A stretch of DNA of 64,000 nucleotides from Streptomyces sp. SID12488 (lineage in GTDB: Bacteria; Actinomycetota; Actinomycetes; Streptomycetales; Streptomycetaceae). The stretch is taken from contig NZ_JAAGLT010000003.1 of assembly GCF_010548275.1 (NCBI RefSeq), forward strand, positions 390,957-454,956. The letters run 5' to 3'. The translations under genes and the position numbers were made by a program. This document shows positions 61,439 to 64,000 of the stretch, one piece after another. The notes under the pieces are model-generated. The model did not search any database and had not been told where the DNA came from. It worked only from the letters and a program-made list of their open reading frames with translations. The first letter of the stretch is position 1. Every line of letters starts with the position of its first letter.

Positions 61439-61579
61439 GTGGGCTTCACGCGGAACCCGGTACGCCCGGCAAGCGCGCGCCCTGTGGTCGCACGCTCCGG
61501 ACGCTCCGGACCCGTCGCCCCGGTCCACGTGGGCCCCACGGCTCCCTCCAGCTCGCGAAGAAGCCGTCGTCAGGAGTAG
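61439..61579 (+). CDS. 46-aa small ORF ahead of wblI
   Basis: GTG 61439 has GGAGG 6 bases upstream. The 46-codon frame ends TAG 61577-61579, four bases before the wblI GTG, so its stop lies within the wblI ribosome site (AGGAG at 61572-61576). The peptide is basic (MGFTRNPVRPASARPVVARS and onwards, ending SSRRSRRQE) with no acidic residue before the last. It may be a leader peptide controlling wblI translation. Confidence 0.5.
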   Translation: MGFTRNPVRPASARPVVARSGRSGPVAPVHVGPTAPSSSRRSRRQE

Positions 61580-61582
61580 ACC

Positions 61583-61954
61583 GTGCTGCAACCGCCGCAT
61601 TCGTCCCTGCAGGTCGCTGCCGTTCCGCCCCAGCGGGTGCCAGTGCGAGAAAGGGACCAGGACGCCCCGTGGCACACCGAGGCGGTGTGCCGGCGCGATG
61701 AGGCGGGTCTCTTCTTCGCCCCGTCGAAGGAACCGACCGCGGCCCGACTCTCCCGGGAGCAGGCGGCCAAGCGGGTGTGCGGCGGCTGTCCGGTCATGGT
61801 CGAGTGCCGTGAACACGCGCTGCTGCAACCCGAGCCGTACGGCGTCTGGGGCGGCCTCACCGCCGCCGAACGCCGCGTGGTCCTGGCCAGGCGCCGCCGC
61901 CGCGAAATGGAGCTCAAGAAGGCCGCCCACGGCACGATAGCGGCGGCCGGTTGA
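61583..61954 (+). CDS. wblI: WhiB-like [4Fe-4S] regulator, WblI
   Basis: The 123-aa product has four conserved Cys (VCRRDEAGLFFAPS, RVCGGCPVMVEC), the GVWGGLTAAERR beta-turn motif and a basic C-terminus (RRRRREMELKK). Wbl proteins bind a redox-sensitive [4Fe-4S] cluster and sigma factor to control development and stress genes. The position between DUF1707 and glpX is that of wblI in S. coelicolor. GTG 61583 has AGGAG 6 bases upstream. Confidence 0.9.
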   Translation: MLQPPHSSLQVAAVPPQRVPVRERDQDAPWHTEAVCRRDEAGLFFAPSKEPTAARLSREQAAKRVCGGCPVMVECREHALLQPEPYGVWGGLTAAERRVVLARRRRREMELKKAAHGTIAAAG

Positions 61955-61966
61955 CCCCGGCCGGTC

Positions 61967-62030
61967 CCTGAGAACCGCCCCCTGAGAACCGCCCCCTGAG
62001 GGCCGGTCCTGAGAACCAGTCCTGAAAAAG
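61967..62030 (+). repeat. Degenerate tandem repeats after wblI
   Basis: Four to five units begin CCTGAG: two identical 14-mers CCTGAGAACCGCCC (61967-61994), then CCTGAGGGCCGGT, CCTGAGAACCAGT and CCTGAAAAAGG. They fill the gap between wblI and the hairpin. Confidence 0.75.
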
Positions 62031-62060
62031 GGGCGCCCCTCCGCACAAGGGACGCCCCCT
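62029..62060. terminator. Hairpin between wblI and glpX
   Basis: AGGGGCGCCCCT (62029-62040) is itself a palindrome and can also pair with AGGGACGCCCCCT (62048-62060). It lies between convergent genes. Confidence 0.65.
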
Positions 62061-62115
62061 ACAGTGGCGCGGTGCTGTGACATCGTGCGACTCCGCCGCG
62101 TGGGCGCGAAGAGCG

Positions 62116-63150
62116 CTACTTGGCGCGGCTGAAGTCGATCGCGCTGTAGGCCGCCAGCTTGCTCAGCCGGTGCTCGGACGAGATCTGGCGAACCGTCCCC
62201 GACTTCGACCGCATCACGATCGACTCCGTCGTCGCCGTCTCCGACCGGTAACGAACCCCGCGCAGCAGCTCACCGTCGGTGATCCCGGTCGCGACGAAGA
62301 ACACGTTCTCACCGGAGACCAGGTCGTCGGTCATGAGCACGCGGTCGAGGTCGTGTCCCGCGTCCACCGCCCGCTGCCGCTCCTCGTCGTCCTTCGGCCA
62401 CAGCTTGCCCTGGATGGTGCCGCCGAGGCACTTCACGGCACAGGCCGAGATGATGCCCTCGGGCGTACCACCGATGCCGAGCAGCAGATCGACGCCGGTG
62501 CCCTCGCGCAGGGCGAGGATCGAACCGGCGACATCGCCGTCGGAGATTAGCTTCATCCGGGCGCCGGTCTCCCGGATCTCCTTGATGATGCCGACGTGGC
62601 GCGGCCGGTCGAGGATGACGACGGTGACGTCCTCGGGCGTGACCCGCTTCGCCTTGGCGACCCGGCGGATGTTCACGGAGACAGGCGCGTTGATGTCGAC
62701 GAAGTCGGCGGCGTCCGGCCCGGTGACCAGCTTGTCCATGTAGAAGACGGCGGACGGGTCGAACATCGACCCGCGGTCCGCCGCCGCGAGGACCGCGATG
62801 GCGTTCGTCATGCCGTTGGCGGTGAGGGTCGTGCCGTCGATCGGGTCGACGGCGATGTCGCACTCGGGCCCGGTTCCGTCGCCGACGCGCTCCCCGTTGA
62901 AGAGCATGGGCGCCTCGTCCTTCTCACCCTCACCGATGACGACGACGCCGTTCATCGAGACGGTCGAGACGAGGGTCCGCATGGCGCGCACCGCGGCACC
63001 GTCGGCGCCGTTCTTGTCACCGCGGCCGACCCAGCGGCCCGCGGCCATCGCGGCGGCCTCGGTCACCCGGACGAGTTCGAGGGCGAGGTTGCGGTCGGGA
63101 GCTTCGGAGGGGACTTCGAGTTCGGACGGCAGATGATGATGCTCGGTCAT
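62116..63150 (-). CDS. glpX: Class II fructose-1,6-bisphosphatase GlpX
   Basis: The 344-aa product has the GlpX lithium-sensitive phosphatase motifs [36 protein letters not shown] (Asp ligands), and [20 protein letters not shown]. It dephosphorylates fructose-1,6-bisphosphate for gluconeogenesis. ATG 63150 is used. The gene lies opposite the fumarases and next to a DUF4245 gene, in the usual Streptomyces order. Confidence 0.95.
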   Translation of the reverse strand: MTEHHHLPSELEVPSEAPDRNLALELVRVTEAAAMAAGRWVGRGDKNGADGAAVRAMRTLVSTVSMNGVVVIGEGEKDEAPMLFNGERVGDGTGPECDIAVDPIDGTTLTANGMTNAIAVLAAADRGSMFDPSAVFYMDKLVTGPDAADFVDINAPVSVNIRRVAKAKRVTPEDVTVVILDRPRHVGIIKEIRETGARMKLISDGDVAGSILALREGTGVDLLLGIGGTPEGIISACAVKCLGGTIQGKLWPKDDEERQRAVDAGHDLDRVLMTDDLVSGENVFFVATGITDGELLRGVRYRSETATTESIVMRSKSGTVRQISSEHRLSKLAAYSAIDFSRAK

Positions 63151-63269
63151 CGAGACGCACCTTTCTGATACGGCGACGGCCGGATGAGGGTGTTGGCCCC
63201 GACTCTATCGTTAGGCAGACAAAATGAGCAGGGGGCCCCACGGATGAGCGGACCGGTGCACCTGCGACG

Positions 63270-63809
63270 ATGGGGAGCGTGGCAGGTTCGAACGGCAGGA
63301 ACGGCAAGCAGAAGTCGGCCCGGGACATGATTCTCTCCCTGGGCCTCATCAGTCTCGCGGCGGGAGTGATCTATCTCTTCATTCCGCACGACGACTCCGC
63401 TCCCGACCTCAAACAGGTCGACTACCGCGTCGAGTTGCTGACGGCTCGCCGCGCCGCGAGCTATCCGGTGGCCGCGCCCCAGGGCCTGTCGGCCGACTGG
63501 AAGGCGACCTCGGTGCGCTTCTCCGGCGCGGACTTCGACAAGTGGCATCTCGGCTTCCATGACTCCGAGGGTGAGTACGTGGCGGTGGAGCAGTCCGCTC
63601 AGAAGCCGTCCGACTTCATCGACGACGCCACCCAGAGTGCCCGGGAGACGAAGGTCACCCAGCGCATAGGGGACGCGACGTGGACGCGGTACGAGGGTGA
63701 GAGGTACGACGCGCTGGTGCTGCGCGAGAAGGGTTCCACGACGGTGGTGGCGGGCACGGCGTCGTTCGACCGCCTGACGAAGGTGGCCCAGGCCCTGAGG
63801 ACGACGTAG
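63270..63809 (+). CDS. DUF4245-family membrane-anchored protein
   Basis: The 179-aa product has a membrane helix (about 21-38, SLGLISLAAGVIYLFIP) and an extracytoplasmic DUF4245 domain (YRVELLTARRAASYPVAAPQGL, WKATSVRFSG, VAVEQSAQ, RIGDATWTRYEGERYDALVLRE). The function of the family is unknown. It is divergent from glpX, as is common in actinobacteria. GTG 63279 is an alternative start. Confidence 0.87.
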   Translation: MGSVAGSNGRNGKQKSARDMILSLGLISLAAGVIYLFIPHDDSAPDLKQVDYRVELLTARRAASYPVAAPQGLSADWKATSVRFSGADFDKWHLGFHDSEGEYVAVEQSAQKPSDFIDDATQSARETKVTQRIGDATWTRYEGERYDALVLREKGSTTVVAGTASFDRLTKVAQALRTT

Positions 63810-63883
63810 GAAGCGGTCTGCGAGCCAGGCACGCAGACGTGAGTCACGATTCATGAGTGAGGCCCCCCGGCAGGCTTGAGTTC

Positions 63884-64000
63884 TAGTGGTCGTTGCAACA
63901 CCCCAGTTCAAGGGGTGCGATGGACTTCGAGATCCGCAAGAACAAGAAGCCGGGGGCCGGCAAGCTGACCCGCGAGCGGGCCGCATACTTCCAGCTCATG
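63884..64000 (+). mobile_element. Left end of an IS30-type insertion sequence (edge-truncated)
   Basis: GTTCTAGTGGTCGTTGCAACACCCC, read as a terminal repeat in two parts around 63880-63904, precedes a transposase start. The element runs past the right edge, so the second repeat and target duplication cannot be seen. Confidence 0.6.
63920..64000 (+). CDS. IS30-family transposase, N-terminal fragment
   Basis: ATG 63920 begins a frame open to the right edge (27 residues): MDFEIRKNKKPGAGKLTRER and on. This opening is familiar from IS30-type transposases of Streptomyces, whose N-terminal HTH region would follow. AGGGG lies 5 bases upstream. The rest lies outside the window. Confidence 0.65.
   Translation, partial: MDFEIRKNKKPGAGKLTRERAAYFQLM

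Overview
The window is high-GC actinobacterial chromosome, almost certainly Streptomyces. The signs are strong G/C at third codon positions with long antisense shadow ORFs, GTG/TTG starts, XRE/DUF397-type pairs, a WhiB-like (Wbl) gene, DUF1707, SigE-family sigma factors, an oxyR-ahpD pair, and the order fumC / class I fumarase / DUF1707 / wblI / glpX / DUF4245 known from Streptomyces. No tRNA, rRNA, CRISPR array or biosynthetic cluster was found. The sequence opens inside an IclR-type regulator and closes inside the N-terminus of an IS30-type transposase.

Layout. 1-6.6 kb: IclR C-terminus and RidA, an acidic PH-like protein, a secreted M14 carboxypeptidase, an NRAMP-fold transporter with altered metal motifs, and a SigE-family sigma factor with a candidate membrane partner. 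6.7-10.3 kb: XRE regulator with small partner and divergent ATPase-like protein, then a coupled lipoprotein/secreted-protein pair. 10.5-18.1 kb: a 1530-aa WXG/RHS polymorphic toxin with an HNH-like tip, followed by a SUKH immunity gene, two unknown small genes and two tandem Imm50-type genes. 18.4-30 kb: a complete Tad/Flp pilus-type locus (unknown Zn-ribbon protein, CpaB, CpaE fused to TadE, TadE, CpaF, TadB, TadC, histidine kinase, LuxR-type regulator, Flp pilin, TadG-like protein, lipoprotein, OmpA-like protein). Two short basic mini-ORFs sit in the operon, each joined by ATGA overlap to the next gene.

30-44.9 kb: housekeeping and accessory genes: LLM oxidoreductase, GNAT, DinB, methyltransferase, DUF192, a candidate 6C-type small RNA, isoprenyl transferase, PIN-PhoH ATPase, lytic transglycosylase, AI-2E family permease, M56 peptidase, divergent ahpD/oxyR without ahpC, and a PATAN-like/roadblock operon whose first gene has an in-frame TTA codon (probable bldA control). 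45-50 kb: PadR-controlled ABC exporter with a large operator, and an SPFH/RHH operon. 50-64 kb: class A penicillin-binding protein, a 72-bp perfect palindrome, a GAF-PP2C-ATPase phosphatase, DUF402, both fumarase classes, an ECF sigma factor coupled to a PASTA-like membrane protein, wblI with a small upstream ORF, glpX and DUF4245.

Functional themes are surface and envelope biology (Tad pilus, PBP, lytic transglycosylase, carboxypeptidase, PASTA-like sensor), contact-dependent competition (RHS toxin and immunity array), and central/redox metabolism (fumarases, GlpX, OxyR, iron-box-like site). All functions are read from sequence motifs without database search.
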